Source: JBFGJY01 sp041576975 (lineage in GTDB: Bacteria > Pseudomonadota > Gammaproteobacteria > UBA4575). Taken from it: a stretch of DNA of 62,658 nucleotides. Positions 17,242 through 25,277 of the stretch are shown piece after piece. The position numbers and the translations under genes are program-made. A model generated the notes under the pieces. The model saw nothing but the letters and a program-made list of their open reading frames with translations. It was not told where the DNA came from and searched no databases. The stretch lies in contig JBFGJY010000005.1 in the NCBI GenBank assembly GCA_041576975.1, positions 1 through 62,658 of the forward strand, given 5' to 3'. Position 1 is the stretch's first letter; the number at the start of each line of letters is the position of its first letter.

Positions 17242-17301
17242 AACTTAGCCTATTTCCATCGGTATGAGTATTAATGTCTAATAAAGTGTACAGACAACGA
17301 A

Positions 17302-17667
17302 TTAAGTACCATCAGATTCTTCTCTGTGTGCAGTATATTCTTCCAAGTCAAATGTAGATGGTAGTTTATACAACTCGGTAATCATCCTTTCATACTGACC
17401 TATTCGATAGAAGTTACAGCCAACTTTGTCGCCAAGTTGTAGATCGCTTAATGCCAATGAAAGACCAGACGAGCTATATACTTGTACGTCTACTGCAATA
17501 CTAAAAACTGTATCGTTTATCACTGTTTGATTTTCATTAGTACTGCTTTCAAGCGTACCAGCATATGAAAATGGATAGTGTTCAGCGAATGCCGAATTAA
17601 ATACCGGCATCACTATTAACATTAGTATCAAGACTAATCCTTTTTTAAGCTTACAATTCATTTCCAT
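17302..17667 (-). CDS. Small secreted protein in the pilY2 position, cluster C
   Basis: 121 aa with a signal peptide (basic start, VLILMLIVMPVFNSAFA|E). The body has a Y.G.L / V.V...SGL.L pattern and one cysteine. It lies between pilY1 and pilE, the slot of pilY2 in Pseudomonas, and its rough size fits. Sequence resemblance to the other two proteins in the same slot (24949-25197 and 32537-32902) is weak, so homology is inferred from position. GGAG upstream of ATG 17667 supports the start. Confidence 0.6.
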   Translation of the reverse strand: MEMNCKLKKGLVLILMLIVMPVFNSAFAEHYPFSYAGTLESSTNENQTVINDTVFSIAVDVQVYSSSGLSLALSDLQLGDKVGCNFYRIGQYERMITELYKLPSTFDLEEYTAHREESDGT

Positions 17668-17688
17668 ATTTATGCTCCAACTTATGTG

Positions 17689-20600
17689 TTATTCAATCAC
17701 CATTTCTTGCCATGAGAGTCTGCCAGTCGAATTGGGGTTTTGATCTACCACGTCTACAATGGTTACGGAGGTACTACCGGTATCCGTTACATACAGTTTA
17801 TTACCCAAGAAACTTAGACCTGCGGGAATACCCACGCCTGAAAATTCGACGCCGGCTGCATGTGTCATACCGGTCAGCATATCGCTTGAATCGATAATCC
17901 CATCTGCATTAACATCAAAGGCGCCCTGTGGTGGATTTAAACCATTTTCTGTGGTGACGGCCATGAGGTAACCTGTACCACCCCCCAGACTACACGTTGT
18001 AGTGGCTGGAACCATGGTCGCAAAGAAAACGAGTTTGCCGCGCACCACTGCATCAATAATGACCCGTTCACCCGTATCGATAAGGTCAAAGTACCAACCA
18101 AAATCATCGCCTGAAGTAGGCGCATTGCTATAGTTCACTTGTACGGTAGTGCTTATGAATCGTGCACGTGGGTCCGTCGCATCCTGCGTGAGGGTTTGCT
18201 GTAATAGATCATCTTTATCTAAATTGCTGGTTCCTGCATCCCACACGGCGTAAAAGCTTTGTGTATCAGTGGTGGCGTTATCCGTAGTCGTCAAATACTG
18301 ACCGGTACCAAAATACACCATCACGTTGGGGGCGTTTTGTGGGGTCGTACCCACATTTGGTAGTCTTGCCACAACGGGTTTCACCGTAATCGGCTGATTG
18401 CTCTGTGACTTAAACAATGGCTCTGGATTTAAGGAACCATCGACATAGGCCGAGCCCCAGTTAGCCGGATTTGAATCAGAAATATCAAAGACCCATAAAT
18501 TTCCTTCCACATCGCCACCATACAGACGATCTGCCGTGCCGTTATCATCTAGATCGATAACAGTCAACGTGGACATGCCATTTAGATTCGAGGTAGAACC
18601 TACACCAGTTGGCAACTTGATATAGTTTGTATTCTGTGCCCAAGCGCCATGAATACCGGTACCGGTACCATCCAGGCTACCTTCCATTAACAACACATAT
18701 ACGGCTGCTTCACCACTGCCTGTATTGTTATAGCCATTGCCAAACACCACCCCCCACTTGTCATTATTTAGCATGACCACCGTGGGCTCACTAAAAGAGT
18801 TCCCTAAATCGGGATCGTCGGTGTTATCGAATTCCCACAATACATTTTGTGCGATATCCGCTGCGCTGTTTGTATAGGTAGATGGATTTGTAATATCTAA
18901 TGCATATAAACCGCGTCCGCCACCACGCACGCCAGCTACAAGAACGGTACGCCAACTGGGTGTACCCGTAGGAGCAGTCTTGATGTATGCGTCACTAATC
19001 GAAGTCGTCAGATCTACGTAATAGGTATGTGCGTAATTGGGATCCGTCAGATAATGCAATCCACCCGCAGCATTGGTGTCGTATAAAAAGTTCGGGATAT
19101 ACGTCAGCAACTCGATACCCGTATTGGCATCAAAGGCATGCAACATTCCATCGTTACTACCGGCGTAGATCGCCTTAGTACGGTTTTGATAGGTAGTGCT
19201 GCCTTTAAATGTGGAATAGCGCTCCGATGCGGTTCCAAATGGATCGGCATCAGGGTAATTTAATTCCGGCGCACCCACAAACTGTGGAGATGAATGTACG
19301 ATATCCCCAAGAAGGCTGGTGCGCGTGCGGAAATTATACCCAGCACCCTCATTACTACGATCCCCGGCAACAAATGCTAGTCGTGCCTGCGCAATGGTGT
19401 CGGTGGATGGAGTGCTGTCTGGATTGGTACGCAAGTCATCTTTTTGATAATTAGTCAAGTTGCCCCAGGCAAACTGCACGCCATCGGTGTCGTTATAGGT
19501 GTAGATCTTACGTGAATTCATGCCAAGATTCCTTGAATCCAACAATGCTTGGGCTGACCATGCCGGTGTCGGATTGAGTGCACCGGTAGTTACATTCAGG
19601 TCGTATGCCAATACGTCCCCTTTCCAGCCCGTGGTATTAAACTGTGATAAAAAGATTCTTGAACCGGCTTGCAATGACTTGGAGTTAAACGTCACCGCTG
19701 CGGCACTGCCTTCACGATCGCCAATAGAATTAATTGCGGCCTCCAACGCGGAAATTAAGGTTGCGGGGTCGCGCGCACTCAGGAATTCACCTCTTGCATT
19801 CCAAGCGGCATGACGCATGTCATCAACGGTTGTCGTGGTGTTGGCAACAGGTAGTGGCCAAGTAAACGGGCTGGTGCGATCGGGTGGATTGGCGGTTAGA
19901 GTTCCGTCAACACCAAAGGCCACGGTGTAGGTCACCAGATGCTGCGCATCATTATCATCCACTCCAGGAATTGTCGGTACACCATTTGCGAGTGAAGTAG
20001 ACAAATCGGTTTCATAGTAATACATGGCCACATCGGCAAGTACGTCACTAAAGTTATCCGCATGCGAACCGCCGTCCCACGAGCTGTTATTATCACCATC
20101 ATGATTTGGCATGGTGAACCCAGTGTCACTATTCCAAAATCCATCGGAGAATAAAATATTAAAGTTTTGTTGACATTCCCCGCCATTGGCTTGGGAAAGT
20201 ATCGGGCTGGGATCATTAAAGCCCAGCGCATTATGGTCATTATCATTGCCGGCTTGATCAAAGTATCGTCCTACATTACGCATTAAACTACGCAACGGTG
20301 TGCCGCCGGTTGAATTCACTTGCCCCAATTCATCCAGCAGAGTGATTTTATCCGAGTTGTTGTTCATGTCTGCGATGGGGGTCCCCACATTGTTATTGTT
20401 GTGCAGCGTAGCAAGGCCCATGTAATCATCGGAATTCCAAATGAGCTCAGAGATCGCGCGTTTCGCTACATATTCACGTTTTTGGTAATACGAATACCAG
20501 TTGGCATAGTTGCGCTGTGAATTGGGATAGCCCACATCCCCAGGATTCAGGGTCGCGGGCAATGAATCCACACGAATGCCGGCATTGTTATCAGGAACAT

Positions 20601-21147
20601 TACACTCATCCGTGGGATCGTAAGCTTGGCCTCCCGAAATGGAGCCTGGACCATCATATTCACCATCACCATCCATATCGTTCCAGGTGAAGTAATAGTG
20701 ACCTTTGATATCATCCTCATTATCGTTGTCATAGGGATCGAATAGCGCCTTTTCAAGATCACCACCTTTAGGCATGTCTTGATAGGTAATACCGTCTTCA
20801 TCTTCGCCTTTCCAGGGGGTATAGACAAAATTTGGGTTATAGGCGAGTACATTAAATCCGACACAAAGTTCACGGCGTTCCGTGACATTGTCCGCGGTAA
20901 AATCGAGATAATCGTCGGTCCGACCTCCAGGTGAAAAAGTACCGGCATTTAAGGTGATCTCCCAGTTCATACTGCCTGAATCGTCAATTGCAAAGAAAAT
21001 ATTCGGCGGTACCTTGTTGCCTAAAAATAGTGGGCTTTGTGCCAGTGGACCGGGCTTTGCTTGTGCGGTGCCTGCAAGCAGCGAACCTACTACAAGCATT
21101 GCAGTGATCCAGGTAGTTTTGTTAAGTCCTGTTCGTCTTTCCATCAT
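17689..21147 (-). CDS. pilY1: PilY1 tip adhesin, cluster C
   Basis: 1152 aa. Signal peptide (cut near AQA|K, about residue 30), then a von Willebrand A-like module starting at the MIDAS-type DDSGSM (D55, S57, S59) and running through SDGFW and the acidic DADxxS-type loops. The C-terminal beta-propeller (Neisseria PilC/PilY1 domain) has the hallmark GSNDGMLHAF, a calcium loop D.DDNGTAD near 862, and FGTGQYL. A second EF-hand-like loop, DVNADGIIDSSD, lies near the end. PilY1 proteins cap the pilus tip and control adhesion, retraction and surface sensing. ATG 21147 follows GGAG by about 8 nt; an upstream in-frame TTG is unlikely. Confidence 0.93.
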   Translation of the reverse strand: MMERRTGLNKTTWITAMLVVGSLLAGTAQAKPGPLAQSPLFLGNKVPPNIFFAIDDSGSMNWEITLNAGTFSPGGRTDDYLDFTADNVTERRELCVGFNVLAYNPNFVYTPWKGEDEDGITYQDMPKGGDLEKALFDPYDNDNEDDIKGHYYFTWNDMDGDGEYDGPGSISGGQAYDPTDECNVPDNNAGIRVDSLPATLNPGDVGYPNSQRNYANWYSYYQKREYVAKRAISELIWNSDDYMGLATLHNNNNVGTPIADMNNNSDKITLLDELGQVNSTGGTPLRSLMRNVGRYFDQAGNDNDHNALGFNDPSPILSQANGGECQQNFNILFSDGFWNSDTGFTMPNHDGDNNSSWDGGSHADNFSDVLADVAMYYYETDLSTSLANGVPTIPGVDDNDAQHLVTYTVAFGVDGTLTANPPDRTSPFTWPLPVANTTTTVDDMRHAAWNARGEFLSARDPATLISALEAAINSIGDREGSAAAVTFNSKSLQAGSRIFLSQFNTTGWKGDVLAYDLNVTTGALNPTPAWSAQALLDSRNLGMNSRKIYTYNDTDGVQFAWGNLTNYQKDDLRTNPDSTPSTDTIAQARLAFVAGDRSNEGAGYNFRTRTSLLGDIVHSSPQFVGAPELNYPDADPFGTASERYSTFKGSTTYQNRTKAIYAGSNDGMLHAFDANTGIELLTYIPNFLYDTNAAGGLHYLTDPNYAHTYYVDLTTSISDAYIKTAPTGTPSWRTVLVAGVRGGGRGLYALDITNPSTYTNSAADIAQNVLWEFDNTDDPDLGNSFSEPTVVMLNNDKWGVVFGNGYNNTGSGEAAVYVLLMEGSLDGTGTGIHGAWAQNTNYIKLPTGVGSTSNLNGMSTLTVIDLDDNGTADRLYGGDVEGNLWVFDISDSNPANWGSAYVDGSLNPEPLFKSQSNQPITVKPVVARLPNVGTTPQNAPNVMVYFGTGQYLTTTDNATTDTQSFYAVWDAGTSNLDKDDLLQQTLTQDATDPRARFISTTVQVNYSNAPTSGDDFGWYFDLIDTGERVIIDAVVRGKLVFFATMVPATTTCSLGGGTGYLMAVTTENGLNPPQGAFDVNADGIIDSSDMLTGMTHAAGVEFSGVGIPAGLSFLGNKLYVTDTGSTSVTIVDVVDQNPNSTGRLSWQEMVIE

Positions 21148-21205
21148 ATTGCTCCAACTCAAATTAAATTCCGTTTTAAATATCTATTACAAAATAACTA
21201 AGCCA

Positions 21206-21766
21206 TTACAGACCTGATCGTGCGAAGTAGCTTTGCAAAAATACAATTGAATTCGGCGACAAACCTTGGCTCATCGTGATCACTTTAAATAAGTTCACAT
21301 CAGAACTAATGGTCTGTTGGCCATACCCGCCAATTGTGGTCACCGGATTCGCTCCAACAAAGGGATCCACATTACCAATGTGTTTCACGACAAATCTTGG
21401 GGTAACCGTGCGGCTTACCGTGGTGCCATCCGCCTCAAGCGGAATCGGATTAGGTGAGACTGCCGAATTTGTTCCTGTCCAGGTGTTTGGATCAAAATAG
21501 TCTGGCTCAGCATCGGTTTCGCCAAGCAGCCCGTTCGTGCCATTTAAGGCAGCAATATTTACAAAGCCCAAAATTACGGCTTCTGCATCAAGCATGCCGC
21601 GTTCGGCGGATTGAAAAGCCACGCTGCGATCACGAATATTTGAAGCCATTTTTTCTTCCATAGTTGCGGTACGCATTCCGGCAAGAGAAATCATGGTAAT
21701 CACGGCTAAGATCAACAATGAAATCACCAGTATCGCGCCTTGTTGTTTCTTTGCATTTACTTTCAC
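21206..21766 (-). CDS. pilX: Minor pilin PilX, cluster C
   Basis: About 186 aa. It has no classical GFTLIE; instead QQGAILVISLLILAVITMISLAGMRTATMEEKMASN, the typical PilX N-helix with the conserved T..EEKMA.N motif and the following AFQSAE. PilX joins PilV, PilW and PilY1 in the priming complex. The start is placed at GTG 21766 because GGAG lies 7 nt upstream, giving the usual short leader; a GTG four codons earlier overlaps the Shine-Dalgarno. Confidence 0.85.
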   Translation of the reverse strand: MKVNAKKQQGAILVISLLILAVITMISLAGMRTATMEEKMASNIRDRSVAFQSAERGMLDAEAVILGFVNIAALNGTNGLLGETDAEPDYFDPNTWTGTNSAVSPNPIPLEADGTTVSRTVTPRFVVKHIGNVDPFVGANPVTTIGGYGQQTISSDVNLFKVITMSQGLSPNSIVFLQSYFARSGL

Positions 21767-21798
21767 ATCTAGCTCCACTATTCAAAATATCTACTGGT

Positions 21799-22827
21799 TT
21801 AAATTGTTGTGGTATCCGTTCGATTACGAATCGTCGATGTGGCCGTAAATACGCGACGACTACGGTTATCGGTAGGGGTGAAGGTACCGATCCCGGGAAG
21901 CGTGTAAGCAATAGGTGCTTGATTGCGCGCCTCTTCGGCACGCACTAACAACGCAATTCTCACACTGATCACATTATTGAAATCCGTAACTGAATTTGCC
22001 GGTATATAACGATCTACTACGCCGTCTATAGGTACGCTGGTATCTTCTCCATATACAATCTGCATGGTCTCCACGCCTGGAATGATTACTTGGCCATTTC
22101 TGGTTAAAGCCGGTTCACCAGTGGTTGCATCCGTGCCAATTGCATAGGCAACCCCAGAGGCGCGCGTAAATAGGGATGCTAGTGTGGAATAATTAAACGA
22201 TAAGTCATCACTGGTATTTACCGGATTACCACCCGCATCATTTTGTGCATGCGCGATTTGCCATTGATCATCTACTGCATCACCATCTGTATCTACACCC
22301 GTAATCGCCGTCACGGTAAAGATGTCACCGCGCTGACAATCAGAAATTGTCAGGGTGTCTCCTGGGTTAATTGAACCGGTAGGATCAAAGCCTATCGTAA
22401 TCACATCGGCGGTAGTGGCCATATCCGCGACTACTTGGCCGGAGACATTGGTGGCTCTTGAAATTGAAAAGCTATCGGCTCCAACGTTGTAGCCAGCATC
22501 TGGCGCAGTAGGGCCAGCAGCCTCTTGCCCGCCTATGCCACCGTTGGCAAACTGTGCAGCAGCTGCACCCACTACGTTGTTCGTTACATTTGTGGGATCC
22601 GGTACACACCCCCAAAAATCTGCATAGCGTATATCGCGTGTGATGTACTCCATGGCAAACCGGCCGTTTTCTTGCATACGCGCTAGAGTATCTTGCTGCT
22701 GGTAGTTGCTCTTGTTTTGGGTGAACAACTGCACCACTGCAATCAGTACCAAAGAGTTGATCACCAATGTGACCATCAATTCGACAATCGAAAATCCTTT
22801 TTGCGGTTGCATATTACTTTTCATCAT
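21799..22827 (-). CDS. pilW: Minor pilin PilW, cluster C
   Basis: 342 aa. Prepilin N-terminus KG|FSIVELMVTLVINSL with Glu at +5, then QENGRFAMEYITRDIRYADFWGC, the strong PilW signature, and a long globular part with a C-terminal VSVRIALLVR segment and VFT.T..IRNR tail. The larger size relative to other minor pilins is normal for PilW. ATG 22827/22824 doublet. It lies 1 bp after the pilV stop, so translation is likely coupled. Confidence 0.9.
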   Translation of the reverse strand: MMKSNMQPQKGFSIVELMVTLVINSLVLIAVVQLFTQNKSNYQQQDTLARMQENGRFAMEYITRDIRYADFWGCVPDPTNVTNNVVGAAAAQFANGGIGGQEAAGPTAPDAGYNVGADSFSISRATNVSGQVVADMATTADVITIGFDPTGSINPGDTLTISDCQRGDIFTVTAITGVDTDGDAVDDQWQIAHAQNDAGGNPVNTSDDLSFNYSTLASLFTRASGVAYAIGTDATTGEPALTRNGQVIIPGVETMQIVYGEDTSVPIDGVVDRYIPANSVTDFNNVISVRIALLVRAEEARNQAPIAYTLPGIGTFTPTDNRSRRVFTATSTIRNRTDTTTI

Positions 22828-22828
22828 T

Positions 22829-23338
22829 TTAAAAACTCATAACAAAACGTTGATTACGTGCACCTGTGGCATTTTTTTCATCAGTCCAATCAATATAGAC
22901 AACCGTCACCGCACCAAGCCCGTCACAATTAGGCAGGATTGCGGGATTAGCTACATTTATATCTGGAACTGAATCCACACATACCACGCCACGTGCATTG
23001 GGAAGGTCTGCCGCTGCTGCGATGCTGTCTAGCCAACGACGTATATCGGTTGCAGCCATTTGTGCTGCAGTACAGCCCGCCGTAGTTTCACATGCAGCCG
23101 TTACTGCAGGTGGCGCGCCCGTGCCATCATAGTTATACGCAACACCCGCATTGGCACGTGCTCGATCGGCGATATCTAATGCCAGCATGGTGGCAACGGT
23201 ACGTGAATGTGCGCTGCTATTATTTTTCATGGCAGTAAGCTGTAAACCCGCAAGCCCCATGAGACCAATCGAAAATACAGAAACTGCGACCATAACTTCT
23301 ACCAATGAGAATCCTAATTGTCGTTTTATTAATTTCAT
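22829..23338 (-). CDS. pilV: Minor pilin PilV, cluster C
   Basis: 169 aa. Prepilin N-terminus LG|FSLVEVMVAVSVFSIGLMGLAGLQLTAM, exactly the PilV pattern, then SRTVATMLALDIADRMRAN-like DIADRARAN. Two cysteines in ETTAGC probably pair in the DIRRWLD..A region. Priming-complex minor pilin between FimU and PilW. The ATG is followed by the standard K-rich leader. Confidence 0.9.
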   Translation of the reverse strand: MKLIKRQLGFSLVEVMVAVSVFSIGLMGLAGLQLTAMKNNSSAHSRTVATMLALDIADRARANAGVAYNYDGTGAPPAVTAACETTAGCTAAQMAATDIRRWLDSIAAAADLPNARGVVCVDSVPDINVANPAILPNCDGLGAVTVVYIDWTDEKNATGARNQRFVMSF

Positions 23339-23348
23339 AAGCTTATCT

Positions 23349-23906
23349 TTATGGACATGCGGCGGTAGTTTCAGTAATTACTGCACGACCTGTCGCACGG
23401 ATATTGATCGAACGAGATAGATTTGTATCGTTGTCTGGTCGACACAAACGAAAGATTGCTTGACTGCCTATACCTGCTGCTAATCCCTGTACGGTCTCAC
23501 CTGTGGACTGATAGCTAATTACATCTCCATACGTTGCAGAAGGTTCACGCAAAGTAAATCCGCCTGGAATTCCATCCCTGACTAAAATAATTTGCTCACC
23601 TGCATCGAGAGTGTTATCACGATCTGTGTCGACAAACACTGTCCAACCATCTTCCCAGTTGCCCGTTGCATTACATGCTGCCTGTGCAGCTGGTTTTCCA
23701 CACACAGCAACTCTCGCATTACGTTTTATTGCTTCACTACGTGCAACAGTAAGCGCATTTAAAAATGAATTGCCTATTGACACCGTGCGATTACGTTCTA
23801 CAAATCCTACAAACGCAGGAACAGCAACTGTTGCCATCACTGCGAATACGGCAAGGGTTACCATCAGCTCAATAATTGTAAATCCACGTTGTGAGTTCAT
23901 TTTCAT
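23349..23906 (-). CDS. fimU: Minor pilin FimU/FimT (GspH-type), cluster C
   Basis: 185 aa. Prepilin N-terminus RG|FTIIELMVTLAVFAVMATVAVPAF with Glu at +5, then NALTVARSEAIKRN, the GspH/FimT signature. C-terminal part ends ...ATGRAVITETTAACP. It is the first gene of cluster C. Its promoter region, 80 bp upstream, is clearly related to that of cluster B. Confidence 0.9.
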   Translation of the reverse strand: MKMNSQRGFTIIELMVTLAVFAVMATVAVPAFVGFVERNRTVSIGNSFLNALTVARSEAIKRNARVAVCGKPAAQAACNATGNWEDGWTVFVDTDRDNTLDAGEQIILVRDGIPGGFTLREPSATYGDVISYQSTGETVQGLAAGIGSQAIFRLCRPDNDTNLSRSINIRATGRAVITETTAACP

Positions 23907-23986
23907 AAAACTAAAAATATAATTTAAAACATTCAGGAGAAGGTTAAACCTCTCTCTTCCAACAATGATGAAGACTTTACATTGAT

Positions 23987-24016
23987 ATTTAAGGATTTTT
24001 CACGAGTGTGTTGTAA
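23987..24016 (-). promoter_or_regulatory. Promoter of pilus cluster C
   Basis: Minus strand: TTACAA (24016-24011) as -35, an 18-bp spacer, and TTAAAT (23992-23987) as -10. The same pair with the same 18-bp spacer precedes cluster B. The flanking sequence (CATTGAT downstream of the -10, AACTCGCT-type sequence overlapping the -35) is also shared. The 5' leader to fimU is about 75 nt. Confidence 0.6.
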
Positions 24017-24030
24017 CTCGCTTGGATTCT

Positions 24031-24114
24031 CCGACAAGAGGAGAGGCTTAGTTTAGAAATGTGATCGACGTTTATTGTGCTAAAAATAGCACAACAACTT
24101 TCACCGATAAATGG
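24031..24114 (-). promoter_or_regulatory. Paired activator-like sites upstream of cluster C
   Basis: Minus-strand repeats CCTCTTGTCGG (24041-24031) and CCATTTATCGG (24114-24104) are 73 bp apart. The nearer one lies 14 bp upstream of the -35, the same distance as in cluster B. Between them is a perfect inverted repeat, TTGTGCTA-AAAA-TAGCACAA (24075-24094). The repeats loosely resemble the AlgR-type half-site CCGTTNGTC known to control fimU in Pseudomonas; that assignment is inference. Confidence 0.45.
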
Positions 24115-24506
24115 TAATTTTTAAACAAACTAAACTTAAATTTTAAAAATTACACTTAAAAAAATTCATTACAAAATATTTATTCGAATAAAATTTTTTT
24201 TTAAAAATAAAAACGTGGATAGCATGTAAAAAAATCCGGATCGGTGTGCAAAATTAAAAATAGCTTGTTACGAAAGGTACAGAAAAACAGACCTATAGAT
24301 AGATGTATTTATTTATAGCAATCACTCAACAACTTATTGAATTGATGTCAGTTATAACTACGTTGATGATAATTGCACCATTATCCCAGATAGGTGGAAT
24401 GAATACTGCTGTTAATCAGTCAATCATTTTGTATACATAAAGCAATACAAACACACAACGCACTTCAGTTGAGTTTACGTTATTGCAAAAATATAGATTA
24501 ACGATG
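24115..24506. other. AT-rich spacer between clusters B and C
   Basis: About 390 bp without a convincing gene, hairpin terminator or repeat. It is very AT-rich, especially 24120-24240. The stop codon of pilE (cluster B) is at its right end, and no clear terminator for cluster B was found, so read-through into cluster C cannot be excluded. Confidence 0.5.
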
Positions 24507-24914
24507 CTACCAATGAGTGGCCGGAGTTTTATTATTCATTGAATCTATAGTCATATTGCCATCGGTAACTTGTGGACCACCAGCAGTGGGTGTTGCGGTT
24601 AGATTTATGCATTGTGTTAATGCAATCGCACCACATGCTGCTGCACTCACTCCATAAAATCCTTCTTCAGAGGGTACCGTGGCTGCTGCATAGCCTAGAC
24701 TTGGCAAAGTCGTCGTATAGGAATTGTTAGCACTGTAAAAGCGTTCTTGTGCTTCCATCACTTCCATTAACATGGCTTTACCATCGGCACGACGAGTACG
24801 TTGCATTTGATCGGTATACAATGGGTACCCAATAGAAGCAAGTATGCCGACAATGGCAATTACGATCATTAACTCGACTAAGTTAAGTCCTTTATGTTTA
24901 GAAATTTGATTCAT
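24507..24914 (-). CDS. pilE: Type IV pilin-like protein (PilE family), cluster B
   Basis: 135 aa from ATG 24914: leader MNQISKHKG, cleavage G|LNLVELMIVIAIVGILASIGYPLY with Glu at +5, then QMQRTRRADGKAMLMEVMEAQERFY, the PilE signature. Two to three cysteines in the C-terminal half. Residue +1 is Leu. An in-frame TTG 11 codons upstream directly follows the stop of the preceding gene and could serve as a coupled start. Last gene of cluster B. Confidence 0.86.
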   Translation of the reverse strand: MNQISKHKGLNLVELMIVIAIVGILASIGYPLYTDQMQRTRRADGKAMLMEVMEAQERFYSANNSYTTTLPSLGYAAATVPSEEGFYGVSAAACGAIALTQCINLTATPTAGGPQVTDGNMTIDSMNNKTPATHW

Positions 24915-24948
24915 ATCTTGCTGTGTCACTCTGTTTAGGTTTAGCAAC

Positions 24949-25197
24949 TCACTTCAAAAGTATTAATCCTTTTATGGATTTGCCATTCTGAAAATATTCT
25001 ACTTTTGATCCTTGTTGCATGGATTCACCTTTATTCATAATAATCTCTACATCATGTGTTAAGTTGTATTGCTTGCTATCGATAGTAATGCGATGAGCAC
25101 TCAAATTGACTGTATTTACAATGCCTTTCTGCTCATCGTCTCTTGCAGTAGCGCTGTAATCATTTAAAGATTCTGCAGCAAAACTTAATGATGACAT
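24949..25197 (-). CDS. PilY2-like small protein, cluster B (possible frameshift at 5' end)
   Basis: An 82-codon frame whose mature part (E..NDYSATA...G.VN.V.....ITIDSK.Y.LTHDVEI, G..V.Y...GK.I.GL) resembles the compact beta-barrel of PilY2 / DUF5666-like proteins. It occupies the pilY2 slot. The ATG at 25197 gives only half a signal peptide (MSSLSFAA|E). The same frame extends upstream with ISRYKQLFFL but meets a stop with no ATG. An ATG in another frame (25238-25236) with weak ribosome-binding signal would give a full signal peptide if a T6 run at 25206-25201 were one base different. Confidence 0.6.
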   Translation of the reverse strand: MSSLSFAAESLNDYSATARDDEQKGIVNTVNLSAHRITIDSKQYNLTHDVEIIMNKGESMQQGSKVEYFQNGKSIKGLILLK

Positions 25198-25277
25198 GAG
25201 AAAAAATAGTTGTTTGTAGCGACTAATAGTCTATACATATCCCTGCACCTTACAGTTAATCCATTAAACTTCTAAAA

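Noticed and set aside
19209..20520. Several open frames opposite pilY1
   Set aside because: They are shadows of the long low-stop PilY1 frames, with no ribosome binding sites or domains.
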